DNA of 64,000 nucleotides, from assembly GCA_025331125.1 (NCBI GenBank), contig JAOALB010000044.1, positions 62,001 through 126,000 of the forward strand, given 5' to 3'. A program made the position numbers and the translations under genes. Positions 10,901 to 22,265 of the stretch are shown piece after piece. The DNA is from Mycogone perniciosa. Its lineage: Eukaryota > Ascomycota > Sordariomycetes > Hypocreales > Hypocreaceae. Numbering within the stretch: the stretch's first letter is position 1; each line of letters starts with the position of its first letter. Under the pieces are notes generated by a model. It saw nothing but the letters and a program-made list of their open reading frames with translations, searched no databases and was not told where the DNA came from.

Positions 10901-11808
10901 TAGCAGCCATGGTGTGGCTGTTCCAAGTGCTATAAATGTAGAGAGGTCCAGTTGCCTCTGCTTCTCTACAGCTGAACAACATCGACAAAATCGATAGTGG
11001 AACGCCTGCGTCAACGCCCCCGCAAGCACCCCTTGGCGATTGTTGGAGACGCTGCTCAGGTGTGTTGGATCTGAGTCCCGTACCATTGAAAGCCCATCGT
11101 CGGTCTCTTCTCCTTTCTCTCTCTTTTGCCCTTTGCCCGATGCTATGCGGTGTGTATAAGTGCCGTTTAGAGAGCGTACAGCAAGGGGGAGTACATGCAC
11201 ATGTAAGTCAGAAGCCCAAACAAGGAGCATCACGCGCACTACCCCAGATGGAGATGATGTTGCATTTCCTTTCCCAAAGGAGCCACCACTGTGTATCTAT
11301 TTCTTTTTCCTCCTTCATGGCTAGTCATTGACGACGATTAGAGACATCGCGACCTGTCTCGAACCTTTCATTGGTGCCTCCTCTGAGGCCCCAGACTCTC
11401 GACGTTACAGTCTACTGCTTCACCTCGCCCTCACGCGGTATAGACATCATTTATTCTGCGGACAAGTGCGGTAGTATTTCCCCAACGCTTAGGGTCGACT
11501 ACTACCGTAAAGCAGTCTCGGGATCGCAATCGAAGGTCTTTCCGGCTCTAGACTCCGGGGTCTAAACCGTCCAGTTGCGGCTGCCGTCCGATCGAGCTCC
11601 ATCGCATACATCATATGCTCCTCAACCGAGCTCCACACAGCCCATTCTCTAGACCATTTCACAATCATTGCTACATATACAGCATAAATATACAAACTGC
11701 AGTCCATCCTAGAACTGCTTTGATCTTGGATTCCTTCCCTTGCTTCTTTGCATCTCATCCACCCCTCAACATTCTTGTAGTAAGTATCAGCTAGACTTGC
11801 ACTGGACA
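7938..11808. other. 3.9-kb gene-free stretch between MFS transporter and gtaA
   Basis: I see no protein-like frame on either strand. It contains the four-copy 26-bp repeat (8225-8546), TACTCCGTA at 9639, a TACGGAGTA/TACGAAGTA/TACTCCGTA chain at 10395-10417, and CT-rich leader sequence before gtaA (about 11640-11800). Confidence 0.5.
8225..8546. repeat. Four degenerate copies of a 26-bp motif in two pairs
   Basis: Copies lie at 8225-8250, 8288-8313, 8462-8487 and 8521-8546. The shared pattern is CGACARTGC, four variable bases, then CGCYATCGYTGG. Copies 1 and 3 match at 23 of 26 positions; copies 3 and 4 match at 20 of 26, with four of the six differences being transitions. The pairs are 63 and 59 bp apart, and the two pairs are offset by 237 bp, so this looks like an older duplication of a unit that was itself duplicated. 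Copy 3 has short inverted arms (AGCGA...TCGCT, 8460-8485). Confidence 0.8.
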
Positions 11809-14162
11809 ATGAGGTTCTTGCGAGCCGCTGCCGCAGCTCTTCTAGCTACCCTTGGGCAAGTAGAAGCTGCTTCTTCATTTGATCCAGCAAGGCCTCCTGC
11901 GGCTCCGTTGGCTGTTCGCGCTCCGTATCTCAACGTCTGGCTCAACGGCCGCACTGATGGACAGCCTAGCGGCTATCTGCCTGGCCAATGGCCACGATAC
12001 TGGACGTAAGTACATCTGATCATGGTGCATAAAGACACTGGATCGAAGCTGACGCCTCTTCGAACAAATAGGCAAAATGTCCAAGGATGGCAGGGCTTCA
12101 TCATGGTTGATGGGAAAGCTTACAACTGGATGGGTGGAGCCCCTGGCGCCGACGTTGTCGAGCAGGTGTCTCTCAAGTATACCTCAACCAGGACCATTTT
12201 TATCCTGAATGCAGGAACCAAAATCCAGATGACTGCCGAATTCCTCTCTCCCGTCTTCCCGGATGACTTGAGAAGACAGTCTATCCCCTCATCGTATCTC
12301 AAGATCTCTGTCGCATCCCTGGACGGGCGACCTCATCACGTCCAAATCTACTCTGATGTTTCAGGAGGTGAGCATCTTCCGTGACAAATAGTCACTTTTA
12401 AGCTGTGACTTACCAGTTTGCAGAGTTTGCTTCCGGTGACAACAGACAAATTATTCAATGGGAGCATAACGTCGCCAACGGCGTGCGCTATCACAAGTTT
12501 TATCGTAAGAATCAAGATGCCTTCAATGAGGCCAATGACCAGGCTTCATGGGGTAACTGGTACTGGGCAACAGGCGATGTGGTAAGTCTACCCCCTGCAT
12601 GATTCTCGAGGAATAGCTACTGAGATGAATTTAGCGAGGTGTGACCTATCAGATTGGTCAAGACACCATCGTTCGTGGTCAGTTCTTGTCCAAGGCCATG
12701 CTCACCGGCGAGATTGACCCCAATTTTCGTGGTGTCAGTGACCGATGGTAAGGTGTCCAGATATCCGTCTCTAAACATCAAAGCTGATGGAAGCCATAGG
12801 CCCGTATTTGCATTTTCACGCGATCTTGGAATGGTTGGACAGGGTGGTTATGTGTCAACCCTCTTCACCATCGGCATCGCGCAAGACGAAGCCATTTTGT
12901 TCCAGGGCGAGGGTACTTTACCACAGCATGTTCCTTCGCTTTGGAAAGAGTATTTCAACGAGAAGGACCTCGTTACTTTTTTCTACAAGGACTACACTTA
13001 CGCTGCTCAATACGCCAGTAAACTCGACAACCGAGTCGCGACCGATTCTCTTGCTGCCGGAGGTCAAGACTACCTGACCATCACCAGTCTCGCCGTTCGT
13101 CAGGCTTTTGGGGCTCTTCAATACACCGGTACCAAGGACAACGTCAGGGTGTTCCTGAAGGAAATCAGCTCAAACAGCGACATCCAGACTGTGGATGTCA
13201 TCTATCCTACTTGGCCCATCATGCTGTACCTCGACCCGAATCTCATAAAGTACACACTCGCACCTCTTCTTGAGAACCAAGAGAGCGGCCACTACCCAAA
13301 CAGCTACGCTATTCATGATCTGGGAAGATTTCCAAGAGCTCTGGGCTATCCTGACGGAAACGATGAGGCAATGCCTTTGGAGGAATGTGGCAACATGATT
13401 ATCATGATGCTGTCCTACGCCCAGAAGACAGGAGACAATGGCTACCTAAATCAACACTGGAATTTGATGGTGAAGTGGGCAAAATACTTGATTGAAGACG
13501 CCAAAATCCCAGCAAATCAGCTGTCAACTGATGACTTTGCTGGCCATCTTGCGTACGTTCTGAGAAATTCCCAATTGTGCATATGAAGACACTGACTATG
13601 TGACGACAGGAACCAAACCAACCTCGCAATCAAGGGCATAATTGCTCTTGAAGCCATGTCTCGCATTGCTGAGATCACTGGTCATGAAGATCAAAAGGCA
13701 CACTACTCGAATATCGCTCATGATTATCTTAGATTCTGGTCGATTCATGGCGTCAACCGGGCTGATGACGCTTTCCACAGTGTGCTGCAATACGACGCAC
13801 CAAGCACATACGGCTTGCTGTACAACTTTTATCCCGACAAGGCTCTTGGCCTCCGATTTATTCCCCAGTCGGTTTACGACATGCAAAGTGACTTTTACCC
13901 GACTAAGGCCAACAAGTACGGAGTCATCCTTGACACACGCGGTACCCTTACCAAGACGGATTGGGAGGTGTTTGCCGCTGCTGTGGCCAAGCCTGACACC
14001 AAGGCCTTGTTCATCTCACTGATCGCCAAGTGGATCAACGAGACGACAACGTGGCGGGCTTTTACGGATCTGTATGATACCAAGACTGGAGGATACCCTG
14101 GGAACCAGTTTACGGCCCGGCCAGTCGTGGGAGGGGTGTTTGCTTTGTTGGCATTACCGTAA
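11809..14162 (+). CDS. gtaA: Secreted glutaminase A (DUF4965/DUF5127/DUF1793 family)
   Basis: Six exons: 11809..12005, 12072..12367, 12424..12581, 12635..12747, 12800..13552 and 13610..14162, encoding 689 aa, the usual size of Aspergillus GtaA. All five introns have GT..AG ends and close in frame. The N-terminus is a signal peptide (MRF, Ala/Leu-rich core, likely cleaved near residue 20). The mature start (FDPARPPAAPLAVR, PYLNVWLNG, PGQWPRYW) is diagnostic of the family. Its central and C-terminal part carries the family's helical-barrel (six-hairpin-like) region, including NNxAxKG-like NLAIKGI and the GGYPGNQFTARPVVGG tail. The enzyme hydrolyses extracellular L-glutamine to glutamate for nitrogen supply. 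Regulation is not visible, though the flanks are crowded with short palindromic words. Confidence 0.95.
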
Positions 14163-15273
14163 CGTGTGGTTTACTGCGGCCGCGGCCATGGCGTCTTTTG
14201 TCCATTTGTGGGTTTGTTTTCTTGGACTGGGTTGGAGCCATGCAGGTTCTGGGTGCCTCGTCTATGCAAGATTAGTTTGAGAAAATAGAGACTTTCGTTG
14301 AATGCCAATACACCTACGGAGTATTTCGAAGTCCGTACGAAGTACGAAGTACTCCGTATGAGTATACAATATGCATTGTACTTCGTACTTTGTAGTCGAT
14401 ATTGACTTGGCTGCATAGAGCTATATATAGCTTCGGACACCGGAAACGTGTCGGTTTTACGACACCGAAAGTATGTAACGTCGCGAAGCAACTGTAAAAT
14501 TGACTAGGTTCTACGAAGTACATCAGATATTACTTCGTACTCCGTATTTGTACGGAGCATGTACTTATAATACAATACGCCTTTTAGTCGGTGAAGAGGA
14601 TCAAAGTGGCGTATGAGATGGGAGAGCCAATGAAACCATCCCACAAGTGTGCTCCGCGCCCTGAAGATCTAAAGATGCCGTCATCTTTATCGGGTCGACG
14701 AAGTAGAATGATTGATGTCTTTGGAAATGACAGTCTGCTAATCCTTTTGGAACCCGAGCATTAGGAATAATGTAGATAGTACGAAGTGATTAATATGACG
14801 TCTACAAAATACGAAGTACTCCGTACAGAGTACGGAGTAATTAATGAGGCAATCTACTTCGCATGTACGAGTACGATGGGGTCCAGACTGGAGAAAATGC
14901 GGGGATATTTAATAAAAGCTCCGCCCGATAATATGATAATAAGTGGGCCCAAGATCTTATCTATCAGCTGTGGCCCAGCTCCAGGCCGTTTCCCAGAGCT
15001 CTCCTCACCCCCGATCGAAAAGGAGATTTTTGCCCAACACATGACTACTTTCTAGTGGAGGAAACTTACGGTGAAACCAAACGAATCCTCCTTTTTTTAT
15101 ATCCTTCGATGAGCTGACTTACGATGGCTTCGTCGACGATTGTCGTCTTGTGTTAATACTCTACTTGTTTTCTTTTTCGTTTCTCTCATCGACGGCTTGC
15201 TATACAAGCCTCGGCCGAGGTCGGAGGAGATTCGGGCATCCGGGCTTTTTGTGGCGGAAGCTCTACCCGGACA
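14163..15273. other. 1.1-kb gene-free stretch, densest cluster of the 9-bp palindromic word family
   Basis: Exact words: TACGGAGTA 14315 and 14831; TACGAAGTA 14336, 14343, 14512 and 14810; TACTCCGTA 14350, 14538 and 14817; TACTTCGTA 14379 and 14531. Several overlap by two bases (7-bp register). A CT-rich leader precedes the next gene. No protein-like frame. Confidence 0.7.
14315..14839. repeat. Cluster of TACGGAGTA/TACGAAGTA words
   Basis: Eleven exact 9-bp words in about 525 bp, in both orientations, separated by AT-rich spacers. Chance expectation for any given 9-mer in this length is far below one. Confidence 0.85.
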
Positions 15274-16824
15274 ATGGCGCGGTTTATCGATCTTGAGAAT
15301 GAAGCCGATGGACAGGCACAGCAGCTGGATGTTGGCAAGCCTTTGCCTTTGCCTCTGTTGCTCGAGGGAGCGGTGATGACCAATAGCAAGCAGCAGCAGC
15401 AGCAGCACCATCAGCCCAATAGGCAGGATGAATCTTCTGCTACGGCGGCGGCTGAGGAGAAGGCAAAGCTCCCTCTAGTTCGCAATGCTATGACGAAGGC
15501 GTTCCAATGCTACCCGTATGCCTATGCCCTCCAAGCATTCACATGAACACACATACCTCCAGCTCAGACAATGCTGACTGACATGCCTCTCGCCTTTCTC
15601 CCGACCCAGCATCGTCGTTGCCATCGTCTCATATATTGACCTCAACACGCTCGATGCCCTAGCCCGCACCAGCCGCCTCATCCACGACGGCCTCATCCAG
15701 TACCGCACGAGCCTCATGTCTGCCACGCTGCGCTGCTCTTACGAGAGAATGCCTGTTGATCCGGACCAGACGCTGAGCTATCGTGCGAGGGCGCGTAATG
15801 GCAAGTCAGGTAGTTGTGCGAGAGACATGGTAGCAGAGTGCAGGAGATGCGCCGAGGTGATATGCAGGGTGAGTTGACCTACCTGTTCCTGCATCTTCTT
15901 TTATCATATACCCTGCCCTGCTTGGGAGGCGTATCATATATGAGGAGACAATGGCTGAACTCGAGGATGAAACAGAATTGTGTTATCAAGCCCCCTGCGC
16001 CTGCGGCACTGCACGAGCGGCATCGAAGGCTGTGCCTCACCTGCGCCAAAGCACCCATTGCGGCACTCGCTTCGCCGCCCCTGGATATTTCCCTGCCGCT
16101 GACTTGCGACTCTGTTCAACATGCGGTGTGCAAGTGCAATACCGAAGGTGTCTGGTTATGTCAGCCCTGCGGTCGAAGCATGCGCAACGCCGACCATGAG
16201 TACAAGCGGTTCGTCTCCATCCCCCCCCCTGTTTCCTCCCCTGAAGCTGACCATGACCTTGCATTCAGCATCTGGCGCTGGCGCAATCAGTATGGAGAAG
16301 TGCTCGGCGGCCTTGGCACCGGCATCGGCGATGGTGATCGTGGCGTGATATGCGGCCGCGAAGAATCCTGTCTCGCCGCCCGTGAGCGCGAACACGAAAT
16401 CGACTGTGACGCCGAAGACGCCCGGAGCACCAACTCCGCGGCGCCTACACCCCCGGCCGCCGTTATCACCGGCATCAATGGGGGATTTCCCTTCCCTGCA
16501 CCTGCACATGGAACCATTGAGTCCCTTATTGATGAGATTCGCTATGAGCAGACGCCATCGCCGCAGTTGGGTCCGGGGTATGAGCGCCATGAGATTGAGG
16601 GCATTGGAGGCATTGTGAAGAGGAAGCTTGTGCGGATGGTGCGTGTGGGAGCGTGTGTGCCGGAGTGGGAGGACGAGAAAGGTGGAATGAGTGGAAGTGG
16701 TAAAGTCCTGGCTCGGGAGGTCAATGGCGTGGCCAGGAGCTGGTGCGGTTGGTGTTGGAGGGTGATTCCGGGGAAGAAGGATAAGGATCAGTGCTCTGCA
16801 GCCATAGATCAGAGACATTTGTAG
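15274..16824 (+). CDS. F-box-like, cysteine-rich fungal protein of unknown function
   Basis: Four exons: 15274..15515, 15610..15868, 15976..16208 and 16269..16824, encoding 429 aa from an ATG in GACAATGG context. The N-terminus is low-complexity with a Gln run. Residues about 78-130 resemble a degenerate F-box (VVAIVSYIDLNTLDALARTS). Cysteine pairs follow (CRRC, CLTC, CKC, CQPC), suggesting zinc binding, then a Gly-rich segment with further Cys and a C-terminal SWCGWCWRV motif. The last intron uses a weak GTTCGT donor. Reading through it is also open (20 extra residues), but splicing gives the tighter KR-IWRWRNQYGEV join, so I prefer it. A ubiquitin-ligase adaptor role is only a guess from the F-box-like part. 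Confidence 0.75.
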
Positions 16825-17220
16825 AATTGGGGGGACTTTCTTGGAGTTTGTTAGGCGTTGATTACTCGTAGTATGGCGTTGGATAGGCGTCTCGGGATCT
16901 ATAAAAAACGTCTTTTGGATTTTAGTAAATTCATCCGCTCCCAGTATAACGAAGGAAATGTGTCATGAAAGTGACTGAGATTGAATCAATTGATGATGCA
17001 TTTATGGAGTTTTCCTGTCGTCGGAAGGGTTTTGTACAGTGAGCTTGCCCATCCCATCTCCAACCAAGCTCTTTGTTTTGATGTCATGCCATATGCCTCC
17101 CGTTTCAAAAGCCTGTAGATCATACAACATGCTTTTCCGTTCTCATTCCCACATCGCACATCAACGCATAGTAGATAATACACACGTCTCTTCGCCCTAT
17201 GCTTTCTTTGTTGTGTACGT
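16825..17220. other. Convergent 3' regions
   Basis: Presumed 3' UTRs of the F-box-like gene and the minus-strand MRPL20 gene. No other structure seen. Confidence 0.5.
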
Positions 17221-17868
17221 TTATAATTCACCCCGGTAAAGCATCTCCGCCCTCCTCTTCCGGTCCTCTCTCGCCTGCGTCCGCTTGGGTCCCCATCTGG
17301 CCATCTTCCGCTCCATCTTAGCCTTGAGCCACTTCATATGTTCAGGTGGTGCCGGCGCAGCCATCTGGACAAATATAGGCGAGCAATCGAACTTCTGCGC
17401 TAAGTGGCCCACGCTCCACTTCAAGGGATCTTCATTCCTCAACCGTCTCATCTCCTCAATGTGCTCCTTATTCAGATGATATCTAGGCTCACGGCGCTTG
17501 TACTGCATCTCGGGGGGTAAGTCCCCCGCACCAACTTCGCGAGGAACCATGCCCGCAGCGACGGACGTGGGATCTTTGCGCATACGCAGAATGGCGGTCC
17601 GGCGGGGGTCGTTCCGCGGGAGGAAGATGAAGGGCGTGTGTGCGGGAGATGCCTCTGAGGCGGGGGGGTTGTAGATGATGGAGTCGGCAGCCGGGAAGGC
17701 GGCGGAGCGGGTGGGTAGGAAGGAGTCGTGAGGGGCGATCTTAAGAGAGCGTTTTGTGCGGGCGGTGGTTTTGTGGCCGCGGATGGGTATTAATGGGAGA
17801 GTTGTGGCGGTGGAGCGAGCCGTGGTGAGCAGCTGGACTGCCGGACGGAGGAGAGACCGGAAATCCAT
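17221..17868 (-). CDS. mrpl20: Mitochondrial large-subunit ribosomal protein L20 (MRP-L20, mL58)
   Basis: A single exon of 215 aa starting at the ATG at 17868. The first about 35 residues are Arg/Ser/Thr-rich without acids (RSLLRPAVQLLTTARS, then IRGHKTTARTKRS), a typical mitochondrial presequence. The body carries the MRP-L20 family features: FIFLPRNDPRR, YHLNKEHIEEMRRLR, the KWSVGHLAQKFDCSPIFV helix-turn segment, and a basic C-terminal helix ending KRRAEMLYRGEL. It is a fungal-specific component of the mitochondrial 54S subunit. No introns, and no sign of co-regulation with neighbours. Confidence 0.9.
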   Translation of the reverse strand: MDFRSLLRPAVQLLTTARSTATTLPLIPIRGHKTTARTKRSLKIAPHDSFLPTRSAAFPAADSIIYNPPASEASPAHTPFIFLPRNDPRRTAILRMRKDPTSVAAGMVPREVGAGDLPPEMQYKRREPRYHLNKEHIEEMRRLRNEDPLKWSVGHLAQKFDCSPIFVQMAAPAPPEHMKWLKAKMERKMARWGPKRTQAREDRKRRAEMLYRGEL

Positions 17869-20218
17869 GGTTGAGGGTTTCGAGATATATATAGCGTTGG
17901 AGATGAATCGAGGTTGTACGCAGTAGAGGCCAGGTGGAGGAGGAGCACGTCGCGAGGGGCTCCAATTAGGATTAGAGATGGGAGAAAGGGAATGAATGAG
18001 GAGAATTGGATCCGTTTATTGCAGTGATTTGGCTGGTATTACCACAGGAAGGCGAATGGCCACGCGGATTGGCGTATCGTGCGGCCTCGTGAGGTTCCTC
18101 GAGCGCTTCCACCTTGGAGGTTTGGAAAGTTTTCCTCCGCAAAATGAGCGCTTACCTAATCTCATGCCTGGAGACGAATATCGGGGATTGGTAGTATTAC
18201 CTAAGCTTGAGAAGCACAGGTCACGCCTCACATCACGTGTGAGTTTTCGGGAGACTTACGAGTATGCTTATGGGACAACGGCAGATGGAGGCCATATCCT
18301 TGTCGTAAATGAGATAGTATGCCCATGCCTTGCATTTGAGTCGGACGGATAACATGTTTCAGGTACAACATCTCGCATGTTCACGCCTCGCCCCTTCACA
18401 TCGCCAAATGCGTCGAGTCGGCATGGTTCCAGTTCCAACATCTTGCCTCCCAACCAAAAGGGCAAAAGGGATAATCCTCGCGCGGTGTTGGTTACCAAGG
18501 GGACAAAGCCAACCAACACGAAGACAGGAAACGCACGAATGGGCAACGGGCACTACTGCTACTAATTGAGTCACGAACAGGCATGATTTTTTTTCTTCAC
18601 ACGGGCAATGGCCGCGAGTGCATACCAGACCAGTGCGTCCGTCCGTCGAACAGGGGCGGACCTCCCTTGTGATATCATCACTGGCCAGTCCCCTTTGCTG
18701 CTGTGCGTTTTGTGGCGCCGGGCTGGCACGTTGGTCGAGGGTGAGGGGCAACATATTAATCACGAGGACGGCAAAGAACGGGCTGTTGCGCATAATAATG
18801 GGGAGATGATGCGCATCCACACACCACACACAGCAGCCAGCCCTTGTAATGTTGCGACGGGCGAGGCTGCTCTCTGTCCCACGATTCCTCGCTCTTTTTT
18901 CGCTAGACATGCGTGTCTGTTGGCCCACTGGATACGAAGGCTGTTGCTCCACTGCTTGCGCTGCCTGGAGTACTGCTCCTACTGGGTAGGCAGTAATACT
19001 TTGTTGGCCCGTATCGTGACTTTTTAGCATCAACACGTTGTGATGCAGCCAGGCTATGTAAGGCACCGCGCTATGATGCTTGGAGCTACCTACCGAATAG
19101 GCTACGACGACATATCAAGCTGCAGCAGTATGAGCCAAGATCGGGCTTAGTGATTCATTATTTCCCAGTCTGGAAGGCCAAGCAACGAACGACATGTCTG
19201 GAGGTGCATGCGTGTCCATGGTTGCATCAGGGAAGATTTGTTACTGGTATTTGGTCCTTCAAGGCCATCCGTAGCACAGAGCCACACACGAGTATTCGGT
19301 ACTTGACGATCTAGTGGAAGCCGATGTCGCCTATCCCCTCATCACAATCCGTCACAATCCGTCACAATCCTTCCATGGGTGGGTGAGTGTTCCGCCTCTC
19401 CCTTGGGGCATTCCCCTCGATGATACCTAGATACCTAGATACCTAGTAAGTAGTAGTAGTAGTGGTAGTAGTAGTACTCATCGTTTAGTATCGCAAGCCT
19501 GACTGACGCATCTCGCTCTTCTCGAACCGGCGGGATCACTATTAATACGTGCTTCGCACAGAGTAGTACTCCGTAGAGTACATAGCACTGCGAGTCCCCA
19601 AGGCACTGGACCAGACCAGATACAAAATAACTCCCAAGGCCTTGCGTCACGCTGCACCGGATCGCTAGCAGCCCCCAAAAGTCGCCCCCAAAAAGACTAA
19701 AAAGACCTAAAGCGCTGAGCGGGTCCCCGTGTCATCTGGGCACTCGGAAGAGCTGCAGCCCCCCAGCAGGTACGACGTACTCTGTGCAGCAGCAGTATTT
19801 TGCTTCACCAATATTGGTCACCACCCCCGTCGCCTTTTCTTCCCCTTCACAGGGCAACGGCGAATGGGCGACCCTTGAATGCATCTCCTCGCTCACTGAT
19901 AAAACTACTACTATTTCTCTTTCTCTCTTGATTTGTCCTCTCACGTTGCCAATTCCTGCTGCCCATCTCGCCTCTCTTTTTCCTTTTCTTCTTCCCCCCC
20001 CATCGCCACGCATCCCTCCAGTCGGTCGTCCGCGATCTTCTGCTTCTGCTTCTGCTTCTGCTTCTGCTTCTGCTTCTGCTTCTGCTTCTGCTTCTGCTTC
20101 TGCTTCTGCTTCTGCTACCGACACTCAACCGTCATTGCAGAGGTTTACCCAAACCTGCTGCCGTTCTAACACCTCGGCTGACCGCGGCGTCTCCGATCGA
20201 CTCCATACACTCGCCACA
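17869..20218. other. 2.3-kb gene-free stretch with simple repeats
   Basis: No convincing gene. Contains three CACAATCCGT-type tandem units (about 19344-19371), ATACCTAG x3 (19423-19446), a GTA-rich run (19446-19478), a TACTCCGTA word near 19566 and a TTCTGC hexanucleotide array in the region upstream of the next gene (20036-20116). A 235-codon minus-strand frame at 18359-19066 lacks an ATG start and protein-like composition. Confidence 0.5.
20036..20116. repeat. TTCTGC hexanucleotide array, about 13.5 units
   Basis: Perfect tandem hexanucleotide repeat ending 102 bp before the start codon of the downstream gene. All frames across it are open, giving Ser-Ala on the plus strand and Arg-Ser or Ala-Glu on the minus strand. 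There is no ATG in the plus frame before the array, so it probably lies in the untranslated leader or promoter. Confidence 0.95.
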
Positions 20219-21346
20219 ATGAGTCTTGCTGAAGCGGCCCAGCTGAAACCCAGCAGCGTCCGACAGACCAAAATGGCCGACGACCGCGGCCTTGGTGGCG
20301 ACTCAACGCCTCGGGCTATCGACCTCGCGGCTTCCGACTCGCAGGGTGAAGAGGCCAAGAAGGAGGGCAAAAGCAAGAAGCGGAGTCTTTTTGGCTTCGG
20401 GAAGAAAAAGACATCCGAGACTTCGTCCAAGGCTGGTTCCAGTACGGAGGCCTCGTCTTTCCCCAAGGAGCCGTCCAAGTTGTCGAGCACGAGTCGATCA
20501 GCAACCTCGCCCACTCGCCTCACCCAGATCGACCATCCATTCACCCTCCCTGCCTCTCCCACTCGTGCATTCACTGGTTCGCCCCGGATATCCTCCCCTG
20601 CCTCCTCACAGATCTTTGAACGAGATGTCCAAGATAGCACCGTCCTAAAGTCCACGTCCCCGGCGATCCCAAGCCACATCCAAACCGAAAACTACATCCC
20701 TCCCGTGTTGGATGATGCATCCGAGGCCATCACGAACCGTAAGCTGGATCCTGATACAGTCGAGATTGTCACCCACACATCGCACCAACCTGCATCGGTA
20801 ACCGTCACGGGTGCTGGCCCTCTCACTACACCCTATGACCAGACTACGAGCGAGTGGGCTAGGGAGCTTGAGTCCTTCGCGGATCGTATAGGCCTGCCGC
20901 TCGATAGTGCCTCCAATTACGGTTCTCTCGAATCTGCCGACGTGCGTCGACTGTCGTTCATATCATTTGCCGACGTGGTCCAGGCAGAACATAGCAGCCA
21001 TCATCTTACCACGATGGGATCTCGAGATAACATGCGCTTCGCCGGTCTCACCTCCCTCTCCCCGTCGGCCATGAACCGGTCACCATCACCCATACGGTCA
21101 CCAGTATCGAGCCAAGGACCGGGAACCAGCCCACCTACGAGTAATCCAGGAAGCATAAAGGGCATTGACCTGAGCCCTCACCGGAGGCCACTGGGCAGTC
21201 CCACCAGTGCCAATTACAACTTGGCTGCACCGGGCGATTTGAACATCGAGACGATGACTCAGGCATTGAGACGAACAGGCAGCACAGACTTGAGCCATGT
21301 GCGAAGCATCCCTCAAAGTCCAATTGAGTTGCCGGGATCGCGTTAA
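20219..21346 (+). CDS. Ser/Pro-rich low-complexity fungal protein, function unknown
   Basis: A single exon of 375 aa. The start at 20219 is the first ATG of the open frame (CACAATGAG), just after the hexanucleotide array. The N-terminal quarter has a basic cluster (KSKKRSLFGFGKKK). The middle is rich in SP/TP sites (possible kinase targets). A more structured patch around residues 220-270 contains EWARELESFADRIGLPL and RRLSFISFADVVQAEH; the latter looks like a short conserved motif with a basophilic kinase consensus (RRLS). The C-terminus again has many SPxR motifs. I do not recognise a domain. The composition suggests a phosphoregulated, mostly disordered protein. Confidence 0.7.
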   Translation: MSLAEAAQLKPSSVRQTKMADDRGLGGDSTPRAIDLAASDSQGEEAKKEGKSKKRSLFGFGKKKTSETSSKAGSSTEASSFPKEPSKLSSTSRSATSPTRLTQIDHPFTLPASPTRAFTGSPRISSPASSQIFERDVQDSTVLKSTSPAIPSHIQTENYIPPVLDDASEAITNRKLDPDTVEIVTHTSHQPASVTVTGAGPLTTPYDQTTSEWARELESFADRIGLPLDSASNYGSLESADVRRLSFISFADVVQAEHSSHHLTTMGSRDNMRFAGLTSLSPSAMNRSPSPIRSPVSSQGPGTSPPTSNPGSIKGIDLSPHRRPLGSPTSANYNLAAPGDLNIETMTQALRRTGSTDLSHVRSIPQSPIELPGSR

Positions 21347-22225
21347 TCAATCGCAATGACATCATTCACCAAAACCATGAGGGAGAGAGGAGGTGATATC
21401 CCGCAGATACAGCATACTCTTTTTCTCTTTAATTATTTTTCATTACCGATCTCTATCTCCGACAGACAGAGGCCTACTTTTTATTTCCGACTGGCTATAA
21501 GCATGGGGTCTTTGGGCTATGGGAATTGGGAGTTGGAAGAGATGTTTATCCGGCGCTGAGCTGCAGGACAATGCACACACCATGTTTTGCTTATGTTTTT
21601 TTCTCTCTTTCGGTGGCAGTTGCACGTCATCTACCTACATGGAGGGTTACTATTCCGGCGAGTCTTTTTTATTTTCACGGTTGTGGTGTTGTTATTCATT
21701 GCCGAAAACGAAAACAAGTTGAAGAAGATACGCGAGGAGCAGATTGCATGATTTTGGTAAAGCGAGGAAGAATACTCCGTAAGAAGGAATTGTTTCAGGG
21801 CGCGAGGCGTCAAGTCGAATAGCTTGTACTACCTTATGTCTTGTGATGATAAATACCTATACAAGACTTACTTTGTAGTGCAAGGAGGACAGAGCATTGC
21901 CACAGCGTGAACGGGACCTTGCAGAGGCTGCTTTATTTATTAATAGTAACACCATGCAAGCTGAAGACTGAGTGAGCACCGTGGTCTCAGGACGACACGG
22001 CTCAGAGCAGTCAGAGGGCGTCCGTCCGGCTCTTAAACGAAACGCGTATTCTACCTTTTTCCGCACGCGTTGAATGGCAGTTGTACATTCCCTTACTGCG
22101 CACTACGGAGCCTTGGTGGTATTACAGGCAAATTCAAGGAGAGCTGAGATTGTGGTTTCGGTTCGAGAGAGACAGAGGAGAAGCATGGGTCTCGGATCGA
22201 CAAAGCGAGCGAGAGGGCGCCTTGC

Positions 22226-22230
22226 GAGAC

Positions 22231-22265
<35 letters not shown>
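22226..22265. repeat. (AGAC)n microsatellite
   Basis: About nine AGAC/ACAG tetranucleotides, followed by an AGAGAC-rich tail to about 22300. Confidence 0.9.

Noticed and set aside
7938..11808. Possible transposon in the gap before gtaA
   Set aside because: No transposase or reverse transcriptase frame, no long terminal inverted or direct repeats seen; only the short four-copy motif remains.
5644..14839. CRISPR-like array made of the repeated 9-bp words
   Set aside because: Repeats are 9 bp with irregular spacing in a eukaryotic nuclear genome; no cas-like genes. Not a CRISPR array.
15814..16824. 336-codon unspliced frame in the F-box-like gene
   Set aside because: It reads through an intron with good GTGAGT..CAG ends; the spliced model joins conserved-looking cysteine motifs.
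18359..19066. 235-codon open frame on the minus strand in an intergenic region
   Set aside because: It begins at a GTG, not an ATG; composition is Cys/Arg/His-rich without domains; no splice structure or neighbour supports it.
19500..19545. TCGAACCGGCGGGATCA resembling a tRNA T-arm
   Set aside because: No acceptor, D or anticodon stems can be formed around it.
19732..20128. Minus-strand frames encoding Ala-Glu or Arg-Ser repeats (SR-protein-like)
   Set aside because: They are only translations of the TTCTGC array; both start at non-ATG codons and have no other SR-protein features.
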